Shown here: one piece after another, positions 52,101-63,516 of the stretch | How the letters are laid out: each line of letters opens with the position of its first letter | Position numbering within the stretch: position 1 is the stretch's first letter | Assembly (NCBI GenBank): GCA_013396915.1 | Contig: VWZL01002824.1 | Coordinates: 1-64,000, forward strand | Direction: 5' to 3' | DNA from: Stercorarius parasiticus | Lineage: Eukaryota; Chordata; Aves; Charadriiformes; Stercorariidae | Length of the DNA: 64,000 nucleotides | The notes under the pieces: generated by a model | Databases searched by the model: none | Seen by the model: the letters and a program-made list of their open reading frames with translations, nothing else | What the model was told of the DNA's origin: nothing | Program-made: the position numbers and the translations under genes

Positions 52101-55100
52101 ATTTGTGACAAATCCCTGGCTCTCTGGATTGGTTTGATGGTCTGTGACAGCCTCCCAGGAACGCCTGCTTTTGAGCTTTGCTAGTTCGCCTGCTGACGCA
52201 TGGGAGATTCAACACCGACTCGTAACCCAGCCCCTGGCAGTGAAGTGTCAAGGTGCAGCACGCTCCCACCTCTGCCCTTCCTGTGAAGGCCATGATTTAA
52301 TATTGCAATTGCACGGCTCATCCCGCTCGTCTCAAAAATACCACTACCACCGACTTTCTTCCAATTAACAAAAACTTCGAATTCTTATTACCCAACCTCC
52401 TAGCGGGAGTAACATGCGCAAATAGAGGTTTCCTCCCTGCCCCACTCTGGAAGCAAAGTTGACCCATGAAGACCAGATCCAACAGGATGCATGCCCATCA
52501 CGCACGGGCTGGGGGGCTCCCCCAAAGGGCTGCATCGCCCCCCAACTCCTCCTCGTCGGGGCTCACCTGCCAGCATCCCCCGCGGCGTGGCGCAGCCTTG
52601 CAGGGTGCCCAGGCTGCTAACACGATCTGAAGAGGGACATGCTGCCCACCAGCGCTGAGGACAAGCCCTTGCACGGGCTCTGTAAGCAGGAATCTCGGAT
52701 GGGAGCTGCAGCCACCCGGGAGGTGAGCCCAGCCCCAGGCTCACAGCTCAGCAGAGTCAAGCAGTGACTCAGGACAAAACAAACCAGCTGCAAATATTCG
52801 AAGTATGTGGACGCCAGGAGGGGAGGAGCCACTGCCTGCCATGAGAAGACAGGGGATGAAACTAGGGCAGGGAATAATTAATCTGAGTGAAAGGCTAAAC
52901 TCGCTGCCAGGAGCAGGATCTGGCGGGGGTGAAAACTCTCACTTTGAACATTGGTAATAAGCCCGTAACAGAAGATATCCACTGCTCCGAAAGTAACATA
53001 CTGGATATATTCAGTGTCTCATTGCTCCTCAGGAGGAAGCCGGGGGTGCAGCAGAGAGATGCCATGGCAAAAGTGGACTTCTGTCCACAGAACTGAATTC
53101 AGCCACTGTCCCTGGCAGAGTCCCGAGACCAAGGAGCAGGAGATAAATCCAGACAAACCACAAAAATGAGCTGAACAGGAACAGACTGGGGACACTTCTC
53201 CAGGGCCACTGGAACGGCTTGACTTCTCAAAGATGTCTCATCTAGAGTCTGCTTGGTGGGGATGTCTCTAGGCCAGATAAGATGACAACCATCATCCCAA
53301 CACAACCCCACCAACATTCAGCTTGAACATGGGATGCTCCCAAGCCGTGACGCAAAAAAAAGTGAAGTAATACGATGGTATGCAAAGAGTTAACATTCCA
53401 AAGCTGAGGCAGACCATCAACAAAAGTGATTGTGAGCAAAAGCATTGATGGAAAAAAGAATGAAAGTTGGAAGTTCTTTAAAAGGATGTTTTAAACAGAT
53501 AATCCAAAAAACATGGTTATGCAATCGAGAACAATATCGATGAAAAATCTGCCCTGGGTCTGTGCTTCAATAAAGGCAGCAAATATAAATAAATGCATGA
53601 ATATAGAAAACCAAATAATAGACAATAGACACACCAGAAACTCTGAAGTACAGAAAAATGAGAAAAGAGAGGTATCAAGAAAAATTCATGGATGGTAGAA
53701 CTAAGAATTCAGTTTTCATTTTTTAACGGAGGAAATAAAATGCTATTTTATAATAGACTTTTATTTCCATCCAGGAAAAAAGAAACCCTTGCAATGATGC
53801 AATCCCACAAGTAAACAGAGATAGTAAAATTTTTGGTAAGTTTGGCTAAAAGGCAGAATTATACAATAAATAGTCTGTTTCTTTCCATCTGAAAAGCAAA
53901 AATAAGACCTTGCTAACTGGTACCTCAAAAACACATTGCCGGTGGAAAATATCCAGAAAAGAGGGCATTCCTAATCAGGTTCTCCAGGGATAGTATTTAA
54001 TACGAGTTGATACTATAAGTATTTTTAAAGTAAATGGAAAATCACCACTGTTGAAAACAGAACATCAATTCAACAGGTTCGCAAATAAAGATGAGGTGTA
54101 CAAGTCACTGAGTGACTTGAGGTACCCTGAATAAGACGGAATTATTCAAAACAAGCAGGCTTAATGCAGACAAATGCATTAATGGGGACAAGAAATGCAG
54201 CCACACGCAGGACTATTCTGGGGAGTAATGATTCTGCTTGGTCAGCCAAAACTCAGCAGGAGTTCTCTGAGTGCTGCAGAAGCAGATTGGGGTCCTTGGA
54301 CAAGGGCACAGGAGCGCAGCAAGGTAAACCTCGGTGCAAGCAAGTGCTGACACCCACCTAGAATGCCTCACACAGGTCTTAAATCCACTATTTTAAGAGA
54401 GTCAGAACTGAAAAATGAGTGAGCATCTGAAAGAATAAAGACCGAAAGGTCTTCCTGTGAGTCTTTGCCATGAGCATTTTAAGACTCTATTCACTACAAA
54501 TAACTGAAGACTGAAAAATTACTTAATTACAGTACCTGCCTCAGAAGAAAATCCATCAACTAAAAAGCTCTAATTTAGAAGAAAAAGGTTGGGGTTCAGA
54601 GATGAAATGCAATACATTAGCATGCAAAACCTTTAAGAGTGATGGTGACTAAGCAGCAAAGCTATGACAGGCGGGTTCTCCTTCTGTTGATGTGGCAGGC
54701 AGACACATCTGAGTCTCATCCCAGAAGAGATGCTCTAACCAAGTAGCCATCACCGGGCTGCACCGCAGAGAAATCTGTAAGAAGTGTAATAACCCTGCTT
54801 ATGGAAAAGATCAGGCCGTGCCATCTCTACTGGGGCTTTCAAGTCCTAAATTCTGTTACTCTGTGGACAGGAGGAGGAACCTGGGAAGCGAAGTAGACAG
54901 CATTAGAAAAGTCACCTGGAGCGCACACAGAGGGAAAAACAGAGCCAACTTTTTCCTACCAGCTGGGCAGGAAGTTGTCTGCTGCCATGCACGATGGCAG
55001 TGCTTTTGGGGAGGCTCCTGGGTGCTGGCGAGATCTTACATTGAGGCAGCTACAGCAGCAAAGCACATATGCCAAGGAGGGCTGCTGCTGGTGCAGCACC

Positions 55101-58100
55101 GTGCCCCAGCAGGGCAGAAGAGGAGCATAACAGGGAATTGCAGCCAGAAACAGGCCACAGGATGGACAATGTTTCAAAATACCTGGAGCCTTCCTCCCTC
55201 CTTTCCTGCTGTGGGACATCGGCCCTGATGGTGAGGGCACCCTGCCCCGCACCTCCCACAGCCACTCCTGCGCCCCGAGCCTGCCACAGTGGGGAAAACA
55301 TCCAACACCCCCTCCCAGCGCAAGCGTGGGTGTACGCAGTGTCTCATTTAACGTCAGAGGAGCAAAGGCGCTCCCCCACCATCGCAGTCTGTCCCCCCTC
55401 CCCTTGCAAAAGCTGGCCAGGCCAGCACTGCTCCAGCCTCCTAAGGCTTTATGGGCCCATTGCCCTTCCCAGCCTGCTCCAGGCTCCTCCTAGCTCCTCC
55501 ACTGCCCTTTGGACATCCTGGCACTGCAAAGCCTCTCCCTTCCCTCACCCTGGGGACACAGCTGAGCAAAGTCCCACCCTGCCAGGGCGGCAGACGGTGC
55601 AGAAATGCAGCCGGTGGAGCCTGCTTAATCAAATACCTCCAGAGGACAGATTTCATGCTGTTTAAGCCGACAGGCAGCCACAGCCTCCAGCCCTGACACC
55701 TCTTTGGCCGCTGCACTGTGGTGCTGTTTTCCTCTGCGTTTCAACCCCCCTTCATGGAGAAATCACGCACATGCTTGAGACACGCTGGCAGAAAGGGCGC
55801 AGAAGCAACCAGGTTTTCACACACATGGCTGCCCAACGGGGAGGCCAGTCCACCAAGAAGTGCTCTTTTACTTCCTCTGCCCAGATCCTACCACCTTGCT
55901 GCCCCCTCCCCAACACACACTAATATCCTTGCAACAATGAGCTAAGCCTGACAAAGCTGCCTGCAGCCAACTCTGTTCCAGACACAGTGTCAATGGGACG
56001 ATTCTGACCATGTCAACACAGCTTGAGCCCTCCAGCTTTGCCATCTCTCCTGTTCCAGGGTGCTGGCTGATGGGACTGGAGACCCAGGACAAGCAACTGC
56101 TGTAGCACGGGCAAGGGACGACTGTGGTACTGAGGGGCTGGCAATGCAGGAGGCACCATTCCTATCTGCGACAGCCCCCCAGCACGTAGATGCCCTGGTG
56201 TCCTGCCCACGTGTAATCACACAACTACAAGTACTTGCCCTGTGTGTCTGTCCCAATGCTACAGCAACTTCCCCTGTTTTCTGCTTTGTGCGGCCTAGAA
56301 ACAGCTGCCACACTTGCCCTCCACAGGGTTAGGATTTAGTTCCTACACACAGAATCTGTTCACGATGCGTTATAAAACAGGCAGTGGGAATAACCCCAGC
56401 ACCTCACCCTTTCCCCCCTGAGGCTCCTTGGAACCCTGAGAGAGCAGACAAAGCAGGGCCACAGGTTTTAGGGTGTACTCAAAGCACTCAGGGCACAGAT
56501 GGAAAAGTGACTGAAAGGACAAGAGCAAGCCGTGGCTCTATGCTGCCTGGGCTTCCCTCCCACCTGGGCCCCTGCAAAAGGCGGGCAAGAACCCTTGCAC
56601 GACCTGTAGGTGACTGTACAGAGGAGTAACAATGATGATGCTCATTTCAGCAAGCTCCAGGGTTTCCCACGAGAGCCCAGCTATGCTGGCCACCCCTGCC
56701 TGTGCCAGAGTCCCAGTGCTGCCCCAGTGCCAGGGCAGGGTAAAGGCACACCGAAACCAACTGCCCAGCATTTCCCTGCGTACCTCGCTTCTCCTTCCTG
56801 GTCTGCACAAACTCCGAGTGCCGCAGGGCGCTGGGAGCCGTCCGTCTGTAGAAGCTGTTTCGCTGCAGCACGGAGCCCACCCTGTTTGCTTCCTTGGCCT
56901 CCTGCTCCCAGACGTGGCTCCAGTCTGGCCGGCCTGTGCGTACCCTCGAGCGCTCCATTCCACCGCTGCTCCCGGCTCCCATCCCAGGCTCTGGGGCTGC
57001 TCCTTCCAGCAACCCATGGCTGTTGTAGTCCATGTCCTGTGTCCTGCACCGTGTGTAGCAGGTGCCTGAACTACTGTCTCCTGAGTACCTGGCAGCAAAT
57101 GCCGGAGCTTCACAATCTCTGTCCAGACTGCTGTGGTCCATGATATGGCCTTTGGGCTGCCTATGCCGCTCAATGTCTTCTTGGTCTACTTGGTCCCTGA
57201 TGCCTATATATCGCCTTTCCTTCTGTCTATATGCCCCAGAGTCTCCATCCTCTCTATATGACTTTTCCCTTTCCTTATATACTTGATTGCCTCCATCCTC
57301 TCTAGATTGCCTTCTCCCCTCCCTATACTCCCCAGCGTCCCTCTCCTGCCTATACCACCTTTCCTTTTTCCCGTAATGTCTTTCACCCTCACTGTAGTCC
57401 CTACGAGCTCTGTCCCCCTGACACCACTTTCCCCCCTCCGTATAGTCTCGAGGGCCTTTATCCTCTCCATACTGCCTTCCCCCCTCCCTGTACTGCCCAG
57501 GTACTCTGTCCTCTCTGTACCGCCCTTCTCTTATCTCAGAACTGCAGTCTCTGTATTGAACGCCCTCCCTCTCACACACTTCATAGTTTCTACCCTCTGT
57601 ATCCCAGCTTTTGCCTTCCCAAGCACTGTCTGCTGTCCTGCAGTCCATGTACTGGATATCTTTCTTCCAAAAGCCTCCACAGTCTCCATTCACACTCTGT
57701 CCGTCCACGGAGATGCCCTCCCCTCTCCTGTAATTGTCCCAGCCGCTCTCTGCCCTCCGGCAGCCCGGATACTGCCTGCTTGCCCTCGGTCTGTCACTGC
57801 AGTGAGCCTCACCACGCAGCGCGGCCACCCCAGCCATGTCCTCTCTCTGCATGTCACAGCAGTCCTCATATTCCCAGCCAAGGAGCCGCAGCTCCTGCCT
57901 CGGATCCTCCACGCCGTGTTTTGCCCTGGGATAAGTGCACATATTCCTGTTGGGGTGCGGCGCGGGTGCTGACTCCCTTTGCTACCTGCTCCCCAAGCCC
58001 GGGCTGATGCCGCTTCTCCGCTCTGCTCCAGTCCCAAGTGAAACGCAGGTGTCGCTTCCTGAAACCAGCCAGCGAGGGTACGAAGAGGTGCGGGCCCAAT

Positions 58101-61100
58101 CGCTGTCAGCCCTGGCCTCCTCCACCTGCTGCCCAAAGTAATCAGTAACCAGCCCCGAGGAGGGAGGCCGGGGCTGGGCAAGCTCTCACCGCCCAAACCG
58201 GCTCCGCGACTTTGCCAAAGCCTCTCCGCAGGCAGCTCAGAGGCAGGGAAAAGGAGGGCACTGGAGCATGCGGAGGCCCTGCCCCAAGACCAGCGTCCTC
58301 AGGGAAGGGAAACACACTGTGTGTGAGACAGTGGGAAGCCACAGACCAGAGATGGGATACCACATCTCCTTCCCCTGCCCTCATGTTCCTGCTGCCAAGG
58401 GGGCTAAACGACGTGGTCTAGCAGAGGCTGGGCTCTGCTCCACACCTCACTGGGGGAAACTGAGGCCTTCAGGCTGCCCATGGCTCAAACCGGATGCTGA
58501 GCCCATCCTTTTCCCAGCCCTCACCCACAGGTCCTGGGAAGAGCAAGGAGATGAGCAGCTCCCTGCGTGACAGAGCATCCCTGAGCAGTGCCTACGCAGT
58601 GCCACGCAGCCACAGCTGCCTGGTTCCCTGCTCCAGGGTGAACAGCTGGTCCCCCCACTGATAGAAACCGGCTTGAAGGGACTATCGGGGTTACGGACCC
58701 CAGTGCCCACACACAACAGAAGTTTCCAGGAGGCTATAGAATGCATTCCAGTAATGCCTCTTATTGCAGCGTGCAACATATTCCCAGTTTTCCATGCCAA
58801 AGGCAGGAACTCCTATAAGAAACCAAGACATGACCACAACATGCCCTAGACAGAAAGCGGGAGAGTTCATGGATGTCATCTACGTCTCAGGTTCTTGCAA
58901 CCCTTGTTAGGTATGCACAGCCAATGCTCCCAGCTGGTAGAAGACAAAAATAAAACCAATGGAGCCTCCTACTCCAACTGCAGAAGGGCAAGCACTAATC
59001 CTGCCCAAGCCTGGTGATCAGCAAAACCCTCAGTGTACACACAAGATGCACCAAAGAAGCAATCTGCAGATTTTAAACACGTATTTTAGAAAACCATATA
59101 CTTTCTGCTCTTCCTTTGGCTCCCCCAAAGGACACACCAAGGGTCTGGGTTCCCCCCCAAGACTACGCCAGCCCTACTTTGCTTGCTGGTCAATGCTTAG
59201 TGAAAGCTTTTCTCCCTCCTGCGTGCCTCCATGTTCCCCTAACGGTGGCAAGGCAGAGGCCACGCCTGAGGCAGGGTGGAAACACGTTTTGCTGAGCTGA
59301 CGCAACACCACGTTACTGATCTGGCCTGCTGCACTGAAGCTGGGCTAGCAAGCCTGAGACATGCACTCTGGCCACACTCAGATGTGAAAGGAGGGATGCA
59401 ACAAAGCACCCAGAGCAGGGCATGTCTTTATCATAGGACCAGAGAGGCTACTCTTAAATTCTCAGGCTTCTTGAAGTAGTAAAAAATGCCCTAAGACTAC
59501 TAAGGGGGTAACTTGACAGGTAAGATGTCTCAAGATAGTGTGTTAGATCCTGCCTAAAACTTCCAGTTCCAGTAATCAACAGGGCACTGGTTCTGCAGGA
59601 CCCATCCTCTGGAAGCACAGGGACAGTAGGAGACGTTTCCCAGCAAGATCTATCCCATAAGAAAATTTCCCTTGATCCAGCCTAGATATTCCTCTTCCCA
59701 CCTTCAAGTTATCTAATCTAGCCACAAATCCCGTAAGCCTCCTTCCAAGCATGCCTCTTGCACGCCACTGACATGGAGGATGCTTGTCACCCAGTTTCCC
59801 TGGTGCAGCCATATCAGCCTTCATTCCCGTGTGCTCTGCATCAGACGCGATCCTGCAGCAAAGTGCCTGGGCTCCCCCGCGCTGATTAAGCAGTGGGAGG
59901 ACGGAGGCAATGAAGTCAGAGTGAGTAATTCCCAGGCAGGAGTTGGCATTTCACTCCACCTCCTGCATGCAGTGCCCACATTTCCTGCACATCGTGGGTT
60001 TCAGTAGCAGAACTGCAGTGTCAGAGCTCCCGGGAGAAGCTGTGGGAGATGTATGTGGTCCCGTCTTTCCACTCTGTCTGCTGTAATATCAAGTATAACG
60101 CAATTCACAGCGCTGATCTTTATATGGCATCTTTGAGTTTTGGAGCCCTAATGTGCTGATACAAACAGGGCAAATTTCTCCTCCCCGAGGAATTTTTCTG
60201 GGCTACAAGGACAAAAGTCATCTTTTTGGCTACTGACATGCTGCAATTTAAAGCTCTTTGTTGCTATTACTGATGGTACAGCATAATTTTCCTTTCTTGA
60301 AATTCTGGACTCCATGGACAACAGGAGCACAGGGGCATTATTTTTTGCCCACTAACCCTCCCCACTCTCAGGCCAGGTTCAGTGCCCTTCTGTGCAGCCC
60401 CTCTGATTTGAGTGACAAGTCCCCAGAGATCTGTATCACCACCAGAGCAAAAACCGCAGGAAACCCAGCGCCCTGACAGGTTGAGGGCAATCATGCCACA
60501 GACATCAACTCAAATCTCAACTGCAGGACCACTAGCAAAGCCACTCTGAAGCTGCTGCTTACTCCCCTACAGCTAAGAGGGGATGAGGCAGGGAGGTTGA
60601 ACCTGCAGCAGCTGTGGTTTTTCTTGACAGCCAGGACACACTGTGAATGGATCAGATGAGGGCTCTGGAAGTACGATGGGGCTGGAAAAGGATATGGGAG
60701 AGTGGGAAGGAAAAGGAGGTGGTGAAGGCCAGGGCAGAGGGACGTCCCAAGAATGACACTGTGGTTCTACGAGGCAAAATCATGATGATTTGTACTGCAA
60801 CAACGCTTACAAAATGACCAAAATCATGAATTCAAGAAGGAAATAAAAGCAAGGGCAAACTGTCCCCCTGAAGCACCCCTATCCCATGCCACTGCAGACT
60901 CACCTCTCAGCTCCTGTAGCTCCACACTGAGGCTCTCGATGTTGGAGTCACAGAAATCAAGGTTTTCCAGGGTCTCCGCTCTCACCAGCTCATCCTGCTG
61001 CTCCTCCAGCATCAGGCTTAGCTCAGCACGGGTCTTGCCGTAAGCCTCCAGGTCTCGCTCCACCTCTCCGATCCTCGTCAGCAGAATGGAGCGGGGGGAA

Positions 61101-63516
61101 GCTGATCCTGCCCGTGTCAAGTCCTCACGTCCCTCCTCCACCCGCTGCTCCTGGGGACTGGGCTGAAGCTGTGCAGGGCCCACATTTTTACGCTGGTTGC
61201 TTGATGGAGGCCGGGGCGCAGGTCGGGAGGGCTTGACCGAGAAGGACAGAGACCTGCCTTTGGGCACCTGGCCGCCTCGCGTGTGCACAGGGGTTGTCAC
61301 AAGGCTGCTGGGCCGAGGAGGGGGTGGCCTCAGGGCTTTCCTCCTCTCTGGCTGCCTGGCGTGGGGGGCACACTCAGGAGACCCACGGACAATGTCCCTC
61401 TCAGAGCTGTAGTCCAAGATAGAGAAGTGGCGGGAGACCTTGTCCTGCTCAGCGCCGGTACTTGACAGACTCTTCTCAAACTGTGCCAGCTGCTCTGTCA
61501 GTTTGGAGTCAAGGTCCGTGCAGCTATCCCCCTGCGCTGTGAGAGGGCAGCATTCTCCCCAGCTCCCAGCCCATGTGTCCTGGGCACCTCCCAAGCTGGA
61601 GGAACAAGGTTTGGACTTCTCCTGCTGACCCTCCACCCAATCGTCCAGGTCCTGGGCACTGCTTTGGCTCTCCTGGGGCTCAGATGCTGCCCAGCTGTTA
61701 GGAGGAGAAATCACCTGGCTCTTGCGAGGATCTGAGGGGGAGCGGGAAGCCTGTGGGGACACAGTGGGGCTGTCTCCATCGTGCTCAGGCAGGGTGTGGG
61801 TTTCTGAGTTTCCTGGGGAGGCTGAAATGGTTCCCCCAGGCTCCAACTCACCTGCTTGGCCAGGCCTGTTGCCCCGATGGGGAGGCAGCTGAGCAGCAGG
61901 GAGAAGGCCATTGACTGTCTTTGTGCGGTCAAAGGGGAAAGAGTCTGCTGTGCCTTTGGGATGTGGCCCTTGGTGTCCAGTGCCAGGAAAGGCCTGATGC
62001 TGTTTCAAATCTGTGCCAAGATGACCCTCTGTTCTCCCTGCCGCGTGAGACAAAACGGTGTCAGGCTCAGGGTTTGCAGCCGAGTCATCCTCCTTTTCCC
62101 TGCCATCTTCTCCTGGCAATGGAAGAGCTTCAGAGAAGGTGCTTTCCGGGTCTTGATGGACAGTGACTCCACAGCTGCCTCCACCTTGGCTATCCTCAGC
62201 ACCCACCTTTTCCCTGCAAGGCTCAGAGGCTTCCAGCCTCACAAATCTGTGTGGAAAGATGCCACGTTTCCCCCTCAGCTCCCCCTCCAGCCAGCCATCC
62301 TCCAGAATGCCTATGATCCGAATCTTGTCACCCACATCAAAATCCAGTTCCTTGGACTCCAGGGCTTGGAACTGATAGAGGGCCACACCGTAGGTGCTCC
62401 CTGGCTCCTCCTCCTCCTTGGGGGGCATCTCCACTGTCCCATTGGTGTCACAAGTCCCTGCAGGCTCTGGATCCACTGAGGTTCCTGGTGCTCGCAGAGG
62501 AGTAAGCAGTTCCACAAAACCCTCTGGGAAGATGCCCCTGTGGCCTCTGAGCTCACCTTCGAACCAGCCAGGCTCTGGGACACCAACAATGTTGATGACA
62601 TCCCCTTCCCTGAAGTCCAGTTCCTCCTCCAGCTGAGCGGACAGGTCCATCAGGGCCCGGGCTTGGCCCAGTGAGTAGGCAGGCACCTCCAGGAGAGCAC
62701 TCTGGGACAGCTGACGGCTCCGAACTGAAAGGCACAGCTCCCGTACACATGATGAGGGGAAAAAGCCCTTGGAACCCCAGCTGCTTCGGCCCTGGAGCCA
62801 GCTGGAGGCCAGGGACCCTCCCAAGATCACCAGGTCACCTGCAGGGAATGAGACACATCAGTTCAAAACTGCCCTCACGATTGCTTCCCACTTCTTATTC
62901 CCATCTCCCTGCGTCCTTCCTGACTGTGCGCAAGGTCAGACACTCTACACAGAGCACAGTGTGTGCTGGCAATGCACAAGAGCACAGAATGGAGGTAAGG
63001 CATGAAGCATGGGCAGCCTCTTCTATGCACATATCTAAGATACACAGTTTTGGCTGCTAAGCCATGAAGGTGCACCAAAGCTTTGATTTCTCTCCCAAAT
63101 GCAAGTCTAAGGTTTGAGGATTGGAGGGCCATTAAAAGGCCACTCTAAGTTTACTATGATCACACGACTCCAATATTCAGAGTTTCAAGAGTAGTGATAG
63201 ATCACGAGAAACTGGTATTAGAGTGACAGAAGCCCAAAGGTTCATGGTGGATTTGACAGGAGCCATGTCATGAGGTATTAGGAAGTTCCCTGTCTCTCCT
63301 GCCACTCTAGGCAGGATGCTGTGGAAGGACATGCTTCTGGAAGGACAGATGAGGGCTATGAGACGCAAAGCAAAGGAAGGGAATGGAGATTACCTCTCTG
63401 CAATGACAAGCTCCCTGGCTCTTGAGACGTGAAGTCACTGGTACAAACAAACAGTTTTTCTCCCTGCTTCAAAGGAGGAATATCCACAGGTTCCACAAAG
63501 CTGCTAGGAAACTGCC
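40113..63516 (-). CDS. DNMBP: DNMBP (Tuba), Cdc42 GEF scaffold with SH3, DH, BAR and SH3 domains; first exon(s) off window
   Basis: Minus-strand exons in coding order: 63516-63394, 62838-60904, 48108-47921, 47302-47203, 46664-46517, 45989-45972, 45329-45130, 43722-43592, 43355-43251, 43056-42928, 42460-42128, 41671-41489, 41410-41212, 41114-40660, 40298-40113 (TGA 40115-40113). All phases match: about 1476 residues here against about 1577 in human. Visible in order: end of SH3-1 ([10 protein letters not shown]); SH3-2 (LFVCTSDF to [11 protein letters not shown]); SH3-3 ([19 protein letters not shown]); SH3-4 ([20 protein letters not shown]); a proline-rich stretch; a coiled segment ending [15 protein letters not shown] ([20 protein letters not shown] to [17 protein letters not shown]); BAR ([20 protein letters not shown]); SH3-5 ([20 protein letters not shown]); and SH3-6 ([20 protein letters not shown]), ending IRKTEYT. 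In the family the N-terminal SH3s bind dynamin, the DH domain activates Cdc42 and the last SH3 binds N-WASP/Mena. It acts at synapses and apical junctions. Confidence 0.96.
44165..44715 (+). mobile_element. CR1 LINE, diverged, in a DNMBP intron
   Basis: The left part carries GGATACTGTGCCCAGTTTTG and GGTCAAGAGGGATGTCAGAG (the YC.QFW..Q.KRD segment of the CR1 reverse transcriptase). The right end reads AGGAGGTTGGACAGGAGATC then TGTGTGATTCTGTCC, the CR1 3' terminus. It is sense on the plus strand, opposite to DNMBP. The middle is too diverged for me to follow, so it may be one element or two. Confidence 0.65.
45972..45989 (-). CDS. DNMBP: DNMBP 18-nt microexon
   Basis: On the minus strand, CCGGCAG precedes an 18-base exon (GAGCCTATACAGTGAGTG), which is followed by GTAAGTG. 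The flanking exons end in AG (46517) and begin with G GGC (45329). Joining through this exon gives [21 protein letters not shown], matching the continuous DH-domain text I recall for human Tuba ([15 protein letters not shown]). Skipping it would join AG directly to G GGC, stay in frame and delete six residues of the DH domain. Confidence 0.9.
48480..49030 (-). promoter_or_regulatory. DNMBP: CpG-rich block inside DNMBP, candidate promoter of a short DH-BAR-SH3 isoform
   Basis: Much richer in G+C and CpG than the surrounding intron. It lies 0.4-0.9 kb upstream of the exon that starts the DH domain. It ends at a near-perfect minus-strand donor (GTAAGAGG at 48484-48477). One undetermined base (N) lies nearby at 49146. 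Promoter function is inference; human DNMBP has an annotated short isoform that begins at the Met of the DH-start exon. Confidence 0.5.
48485..48593 (-). CDS. DNMBP: Candidate alternative 5' exon of DNMBP (3' part), in frame with the DH exon
   Basis: Minus-strand open frame [20 protein letters not shown], then [16 protein letters not shown], ending G|GTAAGAGG. The leftover G joins AG ATG of the next exon to make GAG ATG, the same Glu-Met as after the constitutive exon. The 5' limit is unknown: no clear ATG or acceptor fixes it, and the frame stays open upstream in GC-rich DNA. It could equally be non-coding 5'UTR, with translation starting at the Met of the DH exon. Confidence 0.4.
50240..50424 (-). 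CDS. DNMBP: Candidate alternative exon in the DNMBP intron (helical segment)
   Basis: Minus strand: GGGCAG precedes a 185-base open segment, which ends GAT G|GTGAGCC. It encodes [40 protein letters not shown], then [21 protein letters not shown]. The two amphipathic-helix-like stretches look like real protein. The donor is phase 1 and would join the DH exon correctly (GAG ATG). The acceptor is phase 2, so it cannot follow the constitutive upstream exon in frame. As a first exon it could start at its internal ATG (MVWKCKQQ). I do not recognise the family. Confidence 0.35.
50500..56700. other. Long DNMBP intron segment without recognised features
   Basis: About 6 kb. 51.2-54.7 kb is clearly AT-rich, with only short open frames and no recognised domain, RNA gene or diagnostic repeat. 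It is intronic to the long DNMBP transcript. Confidence 0.5.
56784..57942 (-). CDS. DNMBP: Candidate alternative first coding exon of DNMBP, 386 codons, Tyr/Arg/Glu-rich repeats
   Basis: A minus-strand ATG (57942-57940, [18 protein letters not shown]) opens a frame of 386 codons ending [10 protein letters not shown], followed by GTACGC. The leftover G is phase 1, so splicing to 48108 gives GAG ATG ACT exactly as the constitutive exon does. Residues about 150-252 hold six copies of a 16-residue unit ([48 protein letters not shown] and so on); one copy is extended by 7. The composition is rich in Tyr, Arg, Glu, Gly and Asp, with no predicted fold and no family I recognise. An open frame this long through diverged repeats, with the right exit phase, argues for coding use. 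The donor is only moderate and no transcript evidence is available. Confidence 0.5.
57187..57495 (-). repeat. 48-bp tandem repeat array, six diverged units
   Basis: The DNA repeats with a 48-bp period (one unit lengthened by 21 bp) and, in the minus-strand frame, encodes 16-residue units beginning [Q/D/E/V/A]Y. Length changes are multiples of three, so the frame is kept through the array. Confidence 0.7.
57943..60903. other. DNMBP intron segment between the candidate alternative exon and the large SH3 exon
   Basis: About 3 kb with no confidently recognised exon. The first few hundred bases (57.9-58.3 kb) are moderately GC-rich and could hold the promoter or 5'UTR of the candidate exon at 57942. 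Confidence 0.4.

Noticed and set aside
57283..57972. 229-codon plus-strand open frame across the 48-bp repeats
   Set aside because: Low-complexity Ser/Pro/Leu text that mirrors the minus-strand repeat frame; no splice phase or context supports it.
58691..58879. Minus-strand segment reading [20 protein letters not shown] as a further DNMBP exon
   Set aside because: It can be forced to join the 50424 acceptor only through a weak GTGTGG donor; no recognised family. Left out for lack of support.
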